64,000 nt of DNA, from positions 62,001-126,000 of the forward strand of contig CAWFXI010000009.1 in NCBI GenBank assembly GCA_963819685.1, in the 5' to 3' direction. The stretch is from CAIUGU01 sp963819685 (GTDB lineage Bacteria > Pseudomonadota > Gammaproteobacteria > Steroidobacterales > Steroidobacteraceae). This document shows positions 1 to 8,552 of this stretch, piece by piece (positions within the stretch are counted from its first letter, which is position 1; the number at the start of each line of letters is the position of its first letter). The notes under the pieces were generated by a model, which worked only from the letters and a program-made list of their open reading frames with translations, had not been told where the DNA came from and ran no database searches. The position numbers and the translations under genes were made by a program.

Positions 1-753
1 GCCTGGGGTGGCCTGGGTGGCGGCCTGTATTTCCCGTGGGACCAGGATGATCTGGTGGCCCGGAAGGTACTGGAAATCGAGGGGCTTGACCGCTATCGGG
101 CGCCCTTTGTGCTTGAGGGGGGTGCCGTTCACGTCGATGGACAGGGCACTTTGATCACGACTGAAGAATGCTTACTCAATCCCAACCGCAATCCGCATCT
201 GGACAAGGGAGCGCTCGAGATTCTGCTGCATGAGTACCTGGGCGTGACCAGCGTCATATGGCTTCGCAAGGGTGTTCACAATGACGAGACAGATGGACAT
301 GTGGACAATCTGTGCTGTTTTGTACGACCCGGAGAAGTTGTTCTAACGTGGACCGATAACCGGCGTGACCCGCAGTACGCGATATCGCACGATGCGTTCG
401 AGCGATTGATGGAAGCCAGGGATGCGCGCGGGCGGCGGCTCAAGATCCACAAACTGATCCAGCCAGGACCACTCAAGATGACCCGCGACGAGGCCGCCGG
501 CGTTGATGCCAATGAGGGCACGAGACCGAGATCTGCGGGCGATCGACTTGCCGCCTCCTACGTCAATTTCTATATCGGTAACAAAGCAGTCGTCATGCCG
601 CTGCTCGATCCGCACCATGATCGTGCTGCGGCGTCAAAGCTCAAGCGTCTGTTTCCAGGTCGACGCATCATCGGCATTTCAGCCCGCGAGATCCTGCTGG
701 GGGGCGGCAATATTCATTGCATCACGCAGCAGATTCCACGAGCAGTTGGCTAG
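1..753 (+). CDS. aguA: agmatine deiminase, C-terminal part (5' end outside window)
   Basis: This enzyme hydrolyses agmatine to N-carbamoylputrescine plus ammonia in the cytoplasm, a step of putrescine synthesis or arginine breakdown. The reading frame is open from base 1, so the true start lies upstream; the GTG at 55 is internal because the preceding codons read AWGGL...YFPWDQDDL, typical of the family. Visible family motifs are NDETDGHVDNL (active-site His, about codon 100 of the window) and the terminal GGGNIHCITQQ with the nucleophilic Cys (about codon 240). About 250 residues of a usual 340-370 are present. Its stop overlaps the stop of the convergent DUF3187 gene by four bases. The upstream partner often seen with it (N-carbamoylputrescine amidohydrolase) would be outside the window. 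Confidence 0.93.
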   Translation, partial: AWGGLGGGLYFPWDQDDLVARKVLEIEGLDRYRAPFVLEGGAVHVDGQGTLITTEECLLNPNRNPHLDKGALEILLHEYLGVTSVIWLRKGVHNDETDGHVDNLCCFVRPGEVVLTWTDNRRDPQYAISHDAFERLMEARDARGRRLKIHKLIQPGPLKMTRDEAAGVDANEGTRPRSAGDRLAASYVNFYIGNKAVVMPLLDPHHDRAAASKLKRLFPGRRIIGISAREILLGGGNIHCITQQIPRAVG

Positions 754-1712
754 AAGGACCTGCTCAAGCTGAAAATGAAGTTCACATCGGGTGAGGAACC
801 CACCTCGATGTCTTCGCCGACGCCGACGTTGAGGACGAAGCCGGACGAGAATCGGTAGTCCCCACCGACGGTGAGGACGACGGCATTGCCAAGGAAATCC
901 ACGTCGCTTTCATACAAGGCGCTATGGGCGTCAATCTGTGCCTTGACATGCAGGTTGCGCCAGGCTGCGTACTCAAATGTCCCGGAGGTAGAGACTGCCC
1001 AGTGTTTCTGCCAGGGAGCAAGGTAATGGCTGGTGCCAAGATACGTAGTGGCTACCTGCCAGTAGACGGTGCTGCGTGAGCTGAGCGAATTGCGGCCCGC
1101 GATCTGCAGTCCGGCATCCCACGCGCCGTTTCCAAGCAAGTGCTGCTCATCGCCTGTCGGTGCCTCCAGCGTCAACCAGAGTGCGACGGACGAATCGGCC
1201 GTACGCCGCAGCCGATAGCCCCCTTCTATGACCACGTCTCCAAAGCCCTTTACCGGCTCGCGAAAGTTAACGAGCGCCTGGCCATTGCGCAGGTATCCCA
1301 CTTGAAACTGATTGCGTTCCAGAAACTTGCGAGCACCCGCTGGCAGACCCAGTGCTTCATGCCAGCCGTCGATGAAGCCATCGAGAACACCGGCTTCGAG
1401 TTGACGATAGGGGACCTGCAAGCGCAATGAATAGCGTTCGGTGAATGAATGCTCGACAAGCACTCGAATTTCGCGACTTTCCAGATCTACCAGCAGCGCT
1501 TCGTCGGCCGACAGTCCGGAACTCGTAGTGCTGCTCCAGTTGGCAATGAGATCGATGCGGGATGATCTGGCATCGAGGACATCAGCAGGTGCGGGCAAGG
1601 GTAACGCAAACCCGCCGAGCAGAGGATTCTGGTCACGCGTCAGGAACGGCTCTGCGGACAGTGGCTCACCAGCGATAACCAGTGCCAACGCTAGCAGTCG
1701 TGCCCAATGCAT
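750..1712 (-). CDS. DUF3187 family outer-membrane protein
   Basis: Secreted protein of about 320 residues with a signal peptide (hydrophobic stretch LLALALVIAG, cleavage near LSA-EP), then the family's opening TRDQNPLL and alternating beta strands ending in a terminal aromatic (SLSRSF), as expected for an outer-membrane barrel. DUF3187 proteins have no assigned function. I start at the ATG at 1712; a start at 1745 would add residues translated from the adjoining inverted-repeat element. That element (1720-2015) begins 8 bases upstream of this ATG, so it must supply most of the leader and any promoter. The 3' end is convergent with agmatine deiminase. Confidence 0.82.
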   Translation of the reverse strand: MHWARLLALALVIAGEPLSAEPFLTRDQNPLLGGFALPLPAPADVLDARSSRIDLIANWSSTTSSGLSADEALLVDLESREIRVLVEHSFTERYSLRLQVPYRQLEAGVLDGFIDGWHEALGLPAGARKFLERNQFQVGYLRNGQALVNFREPVKGFGDVVIEGGYRLRRTADSSVALWLTLEAPTGDEQHLLGNGAWDAGLQIAGRNSLSSRSTVYWQVATTYLGTSHYLAPWQKHWAVSTSGTFEYAAWRNLHVKAQIDAHSALYESDVDFLGNAVVLTVGGDYRFSSGFVLNVGVGEDIEVGSSPDVNFIFSLSRSF

Positions 1713-1719
1713 CTGGACC

Positions 1720-2015
1720 AGGGAGCCTCTGATTAACCTAGGCACGCTCGCGACGGCGAGCCATTTCGTGCAGGGCTAGGCGCGATCGACCGCTGTGTAC
1801 TTTGATGTACACGAGGGAGGAGCAACACCGCCCTGCGCGAAATGGATCCCGTCCCGATCAAAGTATAAATATTCATTTAAGGGGTTGCGCCTCTAATCGC
1901 CTGCTACGTCGTTACGAGCCTTGTTCATATTCCCGATATGAACTGCGGCCCGATGCCTAGTAGCAGGCGATTGGAGGCGCAACGCGAGCGTGCATAGGTT
2001 AATCAGAGGCTCCCT
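1720..2015. mobile_element. MITE-like element with 33-bp terminal inverted repeats
   Basis: Bases 1720-1752 and 1983-2015 form a terminal inverted repeat matching at 32 of 33 positions; it begins AGGGAGCCTCTGATTAACCT. Inside are two further hairpins: 1761-1775 with 1831-1845 (14 of 15 matched, enclosing a smaller GTGTAC/GTACAC hairpin at about 1795-1812) and 1884-1907 with 1960-1983 (23 of 24 matched, enclosing GTTCATAT/ATATGAAC). No open reading frame or transposase is present, and I see no clear target-site duplication. The size, terminal repeats and lack of coding suit a non-autonomous transposable element. A complex regulatory or terminator structure is the alternative. Confidence 0.7.
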
Positions 2016-3168
2016 AGAACCAGACTGACATGAAGACCTGGAATACGTCAGCGCCGAACGAATAGAGCGGCTCGGTGCCAGGGGCGCCCGACTGGTTGTA
2101 GATATTGCGGAAATCGTCGTAACTGAACTCCATTCGATCGTAATAGAAGTTCACGCTACCTTTCTTGACAAAACGCCAGCCTGCACGGGCGAATTCATAC
2201 GACGCACCGACGCGGAGAGAGCCGCTGCTGAATGTCGACAACTCCTTGTCGCGCGCAAGGAAGTTCTGGAAGTCGGCCCGGGGGAACAGGTCCGAATAGA
2301 AATCAGCGTTGGTCTGGCTGTAGAAGCGGTAGCTGGTCTCGAACGTCCATGCGCCCTTTGTGGGATGCGTGTACCCGATCTCGGCGGTCTGCGCGCCAAT
2401 GCCCCACGTATCCGTAAAGTACCGCACTCCACCGTAAATCGCCGCCCGATAAGGGAGGTAGTAGCGCGCGTCCAGGGAAACTGCGTTGCTGGTTCTGGTC
2501 CGCGGATACAGTTCCGCCTGAAAACTGTAGCCATTGCCGCTGAGTGGATCCAGGTAGCGCACTGACCGATAGGGGTTATTGAGGAAGCCTTCGTCGGTAA
2601 TCACTTCCAGCGCCGCGGACATGATCATGCTCTTGGTGATGACCTGACTGAGTCCGGCGCGGAAACTGCGGCGATCAGTCCGCTCTTCAAATGCTGCATC
2701 GCCTCGCTTGCGAACCTCATCCCAGCCGCGTGAAAAGCCGAGGCTCAGTGTTGTCAGGTCACCGAACAGGTCCTGGCTGAGACCAAAACTCGCTGTGTTG
2801 GCGACGTAGTCATTCTCCTCGCTGTTGGTGTAGTCAAGGCTGTATGTGGATTTGCCGCGCAGAAATGTCAAGCCAAGACTCTCCTGCGTTCGCTCCTCCT
2901 TGTATGGGCTGGCGGTTGTCATGACGTCGATTGAAGCGCTGGACACCATGTCGACGTAATAGTTGGCGGAGACCGAATACTTCTCCGCAAACTTCTTTCT
3001 GAGCAGCACTGATGGACCGTCGATCTTTACGCCGCCGCCGTCGTACCGGTGGTACAGCACGTCCGCGCGGTCTTCAGGCAGGACGGCAGCTGTTGATTCA
3101 TGCTGCAGACTGAAGAACACGAGGATCGCGAGCAGTATTCGCGATATCTGGGTGGGAGATCTGGTCAT
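2014..3168 (-). CDS. DUF3570 family outer-membrane protein
   Basis: About 384 residues: signal peptide (ILLAILVFFSLQ), then the DUF3570 opening DRADVLYHRYDGGGVKIDGP, repeated amphipathic strands and a terminal aromatic (FMSVWF), consistent with an outer-membrane barrel. The family has no proven function. It is typically found with DUF4266 and a thioredoxin-like protein, exactly as here. I choose the ATG at 3168, just past the DUF4266 stop (3171), over the GTG at 3180. The TAG stop at 2014-2016 includes the last bases of the MITE-like element, so the element abuts the end of the gene precisely. Confidence 0.87.
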   Translation of the reverse strand: MTRSPTQISRILLAILVFFSLQHESTAAVLPEDRADVLYHRYDGGGVKIDGPSVLLRKKFAEKYSVSANYYVDMVSSASIDVMTTASPYKEERTQESLGLTFLRGKSTYSLDYTNSEENDYVANTASFGLSQDLFGDLTTLSLGFSRGWDEVRKRGDAAFEERTDRRSFRAGLSQVITKSMIMSAALEVITDEGFLNNPYRSVRYLDPLSGNGYSFQAELYPRTRTSNAVSLDARYYLPYRAAIYGGVRYFTDTWGIGAQTAEIGYTHPTKGAWTFETSYRFYSQTNADFYSDLFPRADFQNFLARDKELSTFSSGSLRVGASYEFARAGWRFVKKGSVNFYYDRMEFSYDDFRNIYNQSGAPGTEPLYSFGADVFQVFMSVWF

Positions 3169-3170
3169 TG

Positions 3171-3488
3171 TCAGTTGCACCCGCAGCCCCCACCAGCGCT
3201 GCCGAGCGCGCCTCGTGCTCCTTCGCGTGCTTCATAAACATGGTGCGTATATGCACTTGAGACAGGATTTGGGTCCATTGACATGATCGGGTCTGCGAGC
3301 GCTGCGCGCTCGTAGGGCTTGACCCAGGGCTCAATGTTGCTGCAGCCAGTGAGAGCAGCGAGCGTGGAGAACACTATAGCCGCTCGTGAAGCGTGAAGGG
3401 TGAAGCGTGAAACGCCGGAGCCGTGATCCGGGATCCGTGATCCGTGATCGGTACGTAGCCCGTAGCCTGTAACCTGAGGCCGGTTCAT
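3171..3488 (-). CDS. DUF4266 domain small lipoprotein
   Basis: Small protein with a lipobox (LAALTGC) followed by the compact DUF4266 sequence: EPWVKPYERAALADPIM, a HHVYEAREGARG segment and a glycine-cysteine tail ending GGGCGCN. Family members sit next to DUF3570 and thioredoxin genes in envelope clusters; function unknown. The ATG at 3488 has a good ribosome binding site (GAGGG, 8 bases away) lying in the end of the upstream TlpA gene. Its first 35 or so codons run through heptanucleotide repeats (3384-3480), giving an odd, long, basic N-terminal region before the hydrophobic core. A later non-ATG start is possible but would leave too short a signal. Confidence 0.8.
   Translation of the reverse strand: MNRPQVTGYGLRTDHGSRIPDHGSGVSRFTLHASRAAIVFSTLAALTGCSNIEPWVKPYERAALADPIMSMDPNPVSSAYTHHVYEAREGARGALGSAGGGCGCN
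3384..3480. repeat. three successive runs of 7-bp repeats
   Basis: Read on the plus strand, about four copies of CGTGAAG (3385-3412) are followed by about four of CCGTGAT (3421-3449) and about three degenerate copies of CGTAGCC (3451-3475). The unit length stays at seven bases while the unit sequence changes. The run lies inside the 5' coding part of the DUF4266 gene. Confidence 0.65.
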
Positions 3489-3491
3489 CTG

Positions 3492-4010
3492 TTATTCCCT
3501 CAACAGCGCTCGTATCTGGTTGAGGTATTCGCCTTCATCGCCGGCCTTGTAACCGCGATGCAGATAGCGCACGTTGCCCTTGCGGTCGATGAACACTGTG
3601 CTGGGCATGGCATTGACCGAATACATCTGGCTGACCTTGTTTTCACGGTCGAACAGGATCGGGAACGTGACAGGTGTCTGCGCCAGCCAGCGCTCTGCAT
3701 CCTTAGTGTCGGCCTCGACATTCACACCCAGAAGCTTGAAACCGAGCGCTTCGTACTTCTTGTGCATCTGGTCCAGCAATGGCATTTCCTGCCGGCACGG
3801 TCCGCACCAGCTGGCCCAGAAGTTGAGCATGACGACCTGACCCTTGAGGTCATTCAGGGCGAGGGTGCCGCCGCTGCGAACGGGAAGGGTGAAGTCGGGT
3901 GCCGGACCATTGCTGGCCCCCGTGAGAACCGAGCAGACAATGATGAACGCCGCAATCAGGCCACGATGGAGGTGAGTGCGACCATTCCACGTGTTGTTCG
4001 GAGTATCCAT
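3492..4010 (-). CDS. TlpA-like thioredoxin-fold protein
   Basis: Membrane-anchored or secreted periplasmic thiol-disulfide reductant of the TlpA/ResA type, about 172 residues. A hydrophobic segment (LIAAFIIVCSVL, residues 18-29) precedes the thioredoxin fold with NFWASWCGPC (active-site Cys 69 and 72), the cis-proline region NAMPSTVFID and a C-terminal helix QIRALLRE. TlpA/ResA proteins commonly reduce apocytochrome c or metal-site cysteines. Placement in a cluster with five CxxCH motifs makes cytochrome maturation or copper handling plausible, by inference. I start at 4010 because AGGA lies 5 bases upstream. The DUF4266 gene follows almost directly. Confidence 0.9.
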   Translation of the reverse strand: MDTPNNTWNGRTHLHRGLIAAFIIVCSVLTGASNGPAPDFTLPVRSGGTLALNDLKGQVVMLNFWASWCGPCRQEMPLLDQMHKKYEALGFKLLGVNVEADTKDAERWLAQTPVTFPILFDRENKVSQMYSVNAMPSTVFIDRKGNVRYLHRGYKAGDEGEYLNQIRALLRE

Positions 4011-4058
4011 TGTTCCTGTTTCCCCAGTCGCTTGAGTGAATCGGCTGCCCATGGTGGC

Positions 4059-4736
4059 TCAGAAGAAGACTGTCAGGCCGAGATGCGTTTCAAGATTGTG
4101 CGAGGTCTTGTCTGTCCCCAGCAAGTCCGTGTCGAAGATATGGTCACGGAAATCGAGGTGAATGGCAGTCCAGTCGGTTACCAGCAGGCGATAGCCGATG
4201 CCTGCATTGATGGCAAACAGGTCATCCCCGCCAAAACGGGTGCTGCCAACCCCGCCAATCAGATACAGCGCGGTATTGTAGGCTCTGTTACTGCCAAGGA
4301 AGATTTCTCCCGGCAGCGCATTCCAGCCGGCTGAGAGCGTGTAGTAACGGTATTCGCGCTCGCTGTCGGTGAGCAGGGGCGCCGATCCGGAGAGGTTCTC
4401 ATAGCTGGTTTTTCCTGCCTGGCTCTGGCCGATGGCAGCTTCCACAAAGAAGTCCTCCGTGATGTGATAGGCGAGCTGGACTCCATAGACTGCGTTGGTA
4501 CCGAAATCCTCGATCCCGAGCATGCCTATGAACCCGCCGACTTCGAAATTTTCGGTCTCGACGCGTGGTGTCGACACGGTGCGGCGGGCCACCTCAGGCT
4601 GGATGACGGGCTGCTCGCCCGGTGATGCAATCTGGGCTTCCTCGCTACCGTCGCGATCCTTGCCGAATAGCGCACAGCCCGGCAGTCCAGTGGCTACCGC
4701 CACGGTCAGAAGAAAAATGCGAGTCCTGCTTTCCAT
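4059..4736 (-). CDS. outer-membrane beta-barrel lipoprotein (small OMP)
   Basis: About 225 residues with a lipobox-like signal (VAVATGLPGCALF), a short charged and proline-containing linker to about residue 60, and then an eight-stranded-barrel-like domain (FEVGGFIGMLGIEDFG ... HLGLTVFF) ending in Phe. The pattern resembles the outer-membrane beta-barrel domain family that often follows an SH3-domain paralogue. The start overlaps the end of the upstream gene by 31 bases; the lipobox supports this start. No enzymatic residues are seen; a structural or porin-like role in the redox cluster is inferred only from position. Confidence 0.75.
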   Translation of the reverse strand: MESRTRIFLLTVAVATGLPGCALFGKDRDGSEEAQIASPGEQPVIQPEVARRTVSTPRVETENFEVGGFIGMLGIEDFGTNAVYGVQLAYHITEDFFVEAAIGQSQAGKTSYENLSGSAPLLTDSEREYRYYTLSAGWNALPGEIFLGSNRAYNTALYLIGGVGSTRFGGDDLFAINAGIGYRLLVTDWTAIHLDFRDHIFDTDLLGTDKTSHNLETHLGLTVFF

Positions 4737-5482
4737 TCAGCCAATTCCTCATTGTCATCGCGGCTGGTGAACACTACGTTGCTGCGATATTCGATACGCG
4801 CCAGAAAGCGACGCGAGAGATAACCTCTCAAGCCAATACCCACATGAGCGATCTGGTCGGCGCGGTCCTCGCTCTGCACGAGGGTTGTTCTTGCCTTGCT
4901 GACAATCATGCCTGTCCCGAGCGTGAAGTATGGCGAAACTCGCCATTCGGGGACGAACACATGGACCAGGCTCAGTGTCCCGAGCAATCCGTTCGAGAAG
5001 TTACCCAGCACCTGTGTTCCGGTCAGTTCGACGGACAGGCTGTCACTGAATGCATAGGCCCCATAAACAGAGATAGCGCTGGCGCCGCCAAAATCCCCAG
5101 CCATTGCTCCTGCTTCCCAGCGGCGAGTCGCGAAGTCCTCCCGGGAGGGCTCGCGAAGATCGACGGGATTGCCATTCTGGCCGAGCGTGGCCAACATCTG
5201 TTGTCGCGACACCCAGCCCTCCGTGCCGCGGTCTCCCCGCACCTTGAACCAGTCTGTTCGGCGCTTGAGCACCGAGACGGTTGTGCCACGGTCGATAACA
5301 TAGAAAACCGGATAGCCGCGGCCCGGGCCCGTATGTAGCTCCAGAAACGGGTCAGCGACCACAACCTCGTAAGTTTCTGCACTTGCAGCAATGGGCGCTG
5401 TTGCAAATTGCAGCAGCGCGATCAGCACCCCGATACAAGTCTGATATATCCACCTCCGGTCCCATTGTCTCGAATTCGGCAT
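4706..5482 (-). CDS. SH3 domain plus outer-membrane beta-barrel protein
   Basis: About 258 residues: signal peptide (IGVLIALLQFATAPIAASA), then a bacterial SH3-type domain at about residues 35-95 (FLELHTGPGRGYPVFYVI ... GWVSRQQML), then a small barrel ending in ...AGLAFFF. SH3b domains usually bind peptidoglycan or peptides, so the protein may tie the outer membrane to the cell wall. The ATG at 5482 overlaps the stop of the upstream HzsA-like gene (ATGA), which argues for translational coupling and for this start rather than 5539. It resembles its downstream neighbour in the barrel part, and the two probably work as a pair. Confidence 0.78.
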   Translation of the reverse strand: MPNSRQWDRRWIYQTCIGVLIALLQFATAPIAASAETYEVVVADPFLELHTGPGRGYPVFYVIDRGTTVSVLKRRTDWFKVRGDRGTEGWVSRQQMLATLGQNGNPVDLREPSREDFATRRWEAGAMAGDFGGASAISVYGAYAFSDSLSVELTGTQVLGNFSNGLLGTLSLVHVFVPEWRVSPYFTLGTGMIVSKARTTLVQSEDRADQIAHVGIGLRGYLSRRFLARIEYRSNVVFTSRDDNEELAEWKAGLAFFF

Positions 5483-8232
5483 CAATTCACCGGAACTGCA
5501 AAGGGGTCGTTGTAGTACTGGGCGCCGATATCGATCCACTCGGAAATCAGGCGTATTTCTGCTGTTGTCAGACGTCCGACATGAGTACCGCCGGCGCCGA
5601 AAACGCTGAAGAATCGCGATCCTCTGGCATTACCGGCAACCATCGGTCCTGAGACCGGGACAGTCTGGAACTCCGGCAATCCGGTGGTCGGGTTGATCAC
5701 CTGGATCAGCCGATCCTGCAACTGGCCCATCGCATTGAGCTCCTGTTCGTTGTCCGTGAACAACAGCTCCCGATACGAATTCAGTTGATCAGCATTTTCA
5801 GGCGAGGGACCACCGGTCAGATCCAGCTGGGCTGCAGGCAATTGAGCCTGAGCCATCGCGTTAGTCGGTCCATGACAGCTGGTGCAGACATTGTCACCAA
5901 TCACCATGTTCATGGCATCCAGGACGGGACGCGGCTTGCTCCATATGGGTTGCAGGTTAGCTACGTAGTTGATCGTGATGCGGCAGAGGCTGCTCCATGC
6001 CTGATTGCACTGACTGGCAATCGGGGCGGGTGTATCGAGCTTGGATACGCACAAGTGCCTTGAAGCGGGGTCAGCAGGGTTATTGCGAACATCCGTCGTT
6101 ACAGCTGCATAACAGCGGTCGAAGCTCGCGACCTTTGACGGTGCGGGCGCGGTCCAAATGTCGTTGAAGACCAGATTGACACTGGGATTGCAGGCTCCAC
6201 CGAGGGCAGAACTGATCGGGCACATGACGCGACCCCGGGTCTCCGCCATTGTCTCGCCCGGATTGCCCTGTAGAGTCGTGTCGGTGCCAGGAAAGAGGCC
6301 ATCTGCCGGCGCACCGCTGTTGACGTTGGCGAAGAGATTCGTGCGACCATGAGACCGTGGCGGTGTCGTATTCGAATTGTGGCATCCGCCGCAAGTCAGC
6401 ACTTCGCCAGGGCGAAGTTGGAGCCAGCTTTGATGGCGATTGCCCACACGTTGTCCGTTGCCATCGACAATGCTGATGACGAAAGCCACGTTGGCGGGCA
6501 CTCGGGCCCTTACCGAACCGTCCGGCTCGATCGGTACATAGCCGAGGATGTCCTTGAGCCCTAACCCGCGATTGGGTCCAAACGCCTGGTCAAGGAGGTC
6601 CGGATCAAGGGTCAGGTCGTCGGGAATCGAGACAGGCTTCTCGATTCGCAGGAACTGTGCCTGCCGCGGCGCAGCCGGGGTTGTTAGCGGATTGCGCATG
6701 CTGGTCAGACCACCCGCTGCAGTGTCGACTCCATCGATGTCGTAAACGCTTTTGATATTCAGAATGCCGACACCCTCACCGGCGAGATTGGCATCGAGAT
6801 CGACGCCGACTGTCTTGTCAATGATCACGGCGGGTGCGGTGCGGGCGGCGGCGGCAACAACGTCTGTATAAATGAAGCCTTCCTGAGGCGCAACGATTGG
6901 CGCCTGGGTATTCTGCCCGACGTCATAGATATAGACCCCATATAGAGGCGCGGCAGGCAAGGCGGTCGGATCGCCAAGATTGGCGGAGGTGCATGGAACG
7001 ATGCGGGCGTTCAGTGTGAGGCGACACTGGCTCCAGCTCACGAGCAAGCGATTGGTTCCATCCCACAGGGGAAACGCTGACCGAAACCGTCCACCCGGCG
7101 AGGGACCTGGAACGGTTCGAACATCGGTTACTGTCACACGGGTCTGCGCTGGTCCGGCGAGCACCCCGGCATTCGGCAGGGTAGGTTGCGTGTTTTCGAC
7201 GTAATTGGCGGTGTCGATTGTGATCAGGTCACCCCCTTCGTCTGTATCGGAGAACGGGCGGATCAGCGACAGCAGCAGGCCGTTCTGCATCGGCTTCGGG
7301 CTCATGAACTCGACAGTGCTGGCATTGGTTCCGGTCGAATGGCTGTGAGACCCGTACAGCAGTTCCAGCGAAGTGCCGTCCGGATTCATGCGATAGAGGC
7401 TGATTCGGTCCGCGCCTGACGCACCTTCCCAGCGGCTGAATACGACCTGGCCATTCGAAAGCACGGCGGAGTCGAAGTCATGGCTCTGGTTGTATGTCAC
7501 CTGATGTATATCGCTGCCATCAGCGTTCATGACGTGCAATACAAACGCGGGTTCATTGTTGTTCTCGTCCTGACCTGAATACTGGGGTTTACCTTCGTCC
7601 AGCAGGATGGCCTTGGACTGGCGCTGACGCGTGGAAGCAAACACGATTCGCCCATCGGGCAGGTAGTGCGGGAACCGGTCGTTGCCTTCTTCCGCTGTGG
7701 TATCCGATGCGATGACCCGGCGCAAGCTGCTGGTGGTGATGTCGTATTCCCAGATATTCCATGTCGGCTGATCTTCTTCGTCTGCGTCTTCTATAAAGCG
7801 GGCACGCATGGCAAAGACCACCTTCCTGCCGTCATGGGAAACGTCGACATCACTGACGTCTCCCAGACCCTGCGTCTCGGCGGCGGTCAGGTTGCGTTCT
7901 GTTGCTGTAGGCGACGCCCGATCGCGCATGTAAAGATCAGCGCCGATCTCGAAGGTACGAAGTTCTCGCGCGTCAGTGGGTGGTGCCAGCGGGTCTGGTA
8001 CAGGTCGTTTGACATAGAACACAGGAAAATCGAGGACGACAGGGTCCGTGCCCTGGCCGCTGCCGATCGTTACGGCATTGCCGTCGCCCCCACCGCCACA
8101 TGCGCAGAGGATCAGTGCCGCCAGACCAGCTACTCCGAACCGCAACTGCCGGAAGCAGGCAATAACTCGACCGTCCAGCACAGAATGTGATGGAAGTCGC
8201 ATGCAATGCTGATGCTTTGACTGCTGATTCAT
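5482..8232 (-). CDS. HzsA-like (hydrazine synthase alpha-related) CxxCH lipoprotein
   Basis: Large exported lipoprotein of about 916 residues. The lipobox is LAALILCAC. A TolB-like beta-propeller follows (repeats such as DGRKVVFAMRAR, DGRIVFASTRQR, NGQVVFSRWEG), and the C-terminal half carries two haem-binding motifs, CGGCH (about residue 611) and CTSCH (about 781). This architecture matches proteins annotated as HzsA-related, which are far more widespread than anammox; hydrazine chemistry should not be assumed. The ATG at 8232 has GGAG 6 bases upstream; upstream sequence in frame is non-conserved leader. It heads the minus-strand arm (SH3-barrel, barrel, TlpA, DUF4266, DUF3570) and diverges from the plus-strand cytochrome arm. 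Confidence 0.82.
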   Translation of the reverse strand: MNQQSKHQHCMRLPSHSVLDGRVIACFRQLRFGVAGLAALILCACGGGGDGNAVTIGSGQGTDPVVLDFPVFYVKRPVPDPLAPPTDARELRTFEIGADLYMRDRASPTATERNLTAAETQGLGDVSDVDVSHDGRKVVFAMRARFIEDADEEDQPTWNIWEYDITTSSLRRVIASDTTAEEGNDRFPHYLPDGRIVFASTRQRQSKAILLDEGKPQYSGQDENNNEPAFVLHVMNADGSDIHQVTYNQSHDFDSAVLSNGQVVFSRWEGASGADRISLYRMNPDGTSLELLYGSHSHSTGTNASTVEFMSPKPMQNGLLLSLIRPFSDTDEGGDLITIDTANYVENTQPTLPNAGVLAGPAQTRVTVTDVRTVPGPSPGGRFRSAFPLWDGTNRLLVSWSQCRLTLNARIVPCTSANLGDPTALPAAPLYGVYIYDVGQNTQAPIVAPQEGFIYTDVVAAAARTAPAVIIDKTVGVDLDANLAGEGVGILNIKSVYDIDGVDTAAGGLTSMRNPLTTPAAPRQAQFLRIEKPVSIPDDLTLDPDLLDQAFGPNRGLGLKDILGYVPIEPDGSVRARVPANVAFVISIVDGNGQRVGNRHQSWLQLRPGEVLTCGGCHNSNTTPPRSHGRTNLFANVNSGAPADGLFPGTDTTLQGNPGETMAETRGRVMCPISSALGGACNPSVNLVFNDIWTAPAPSKVASFDRCYAAVTTDVRNNPADPASRHLCVSKLDTPAPIASQCNQAWSSLCRITINYVANLQPIWSKPRPVLDAMNMVIGDNVCTSCHGPTNAMAQAQLPAAQLDLTGGPSPENADQLNSYRELLFTDNEQELNAMGQLQDRLIQVINPTTGLPEFQTVPVSGPMVAGNARGSRFFSVFGAGGTHVGRLTTAEIRLISEWIDIGAQYYNDPFAVPVN

Positions 8233-8552
8233 GCCGAGCTCCGAATACATCGCTGTTGAATGGCGTGCGTCAATCTTCAAGCCGCTCTCACCACGCAATG
8301 CAGGGGAGCATGATCGACGCGACATATTCCACGATCCGTTAACGTTGTCACAGATGACTGGATCCGGTCCGTGGTTTTCTCTGGCGGCGAGCGTAACTGT
8401 GGACGGAATCGCGAACGATCTGTCTCCGGTCTGCGACGTTGGTGCTGTGAGACAGCTGCGTACGGTGATTCCCGCTTTGTATAGTCTGGTCACAAGGGTT
8501 GATTCATCTCAGGTGAGACAACCACTCATGAATCTTCGGGAGGGTTGAGCGA
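8233..8552. promoter_or_regulatory. divergent promoter region between the two cytochrome arms
   Basis: This 320-bp gap separates two divergently read gene sets, so it should hold promoters for both. A TATAGT at 8480-8485 could be a -10 box for the plus arm, but I find no convincing -35 at the right spacing. GGGAGG at about 8538 is the ribosome binding site for the gene at 8553. No known riboswitch or clear palindrome was recognised. Confidence 0.4.

Noticed and set aside
5482..8232. Anammox-type hydrazine synthase
   Set aside because: Only the alpha-like architecture is present; beta/gamma subunits are absent, and HzsA-related proteins are widespread in non-anammox bacteria.
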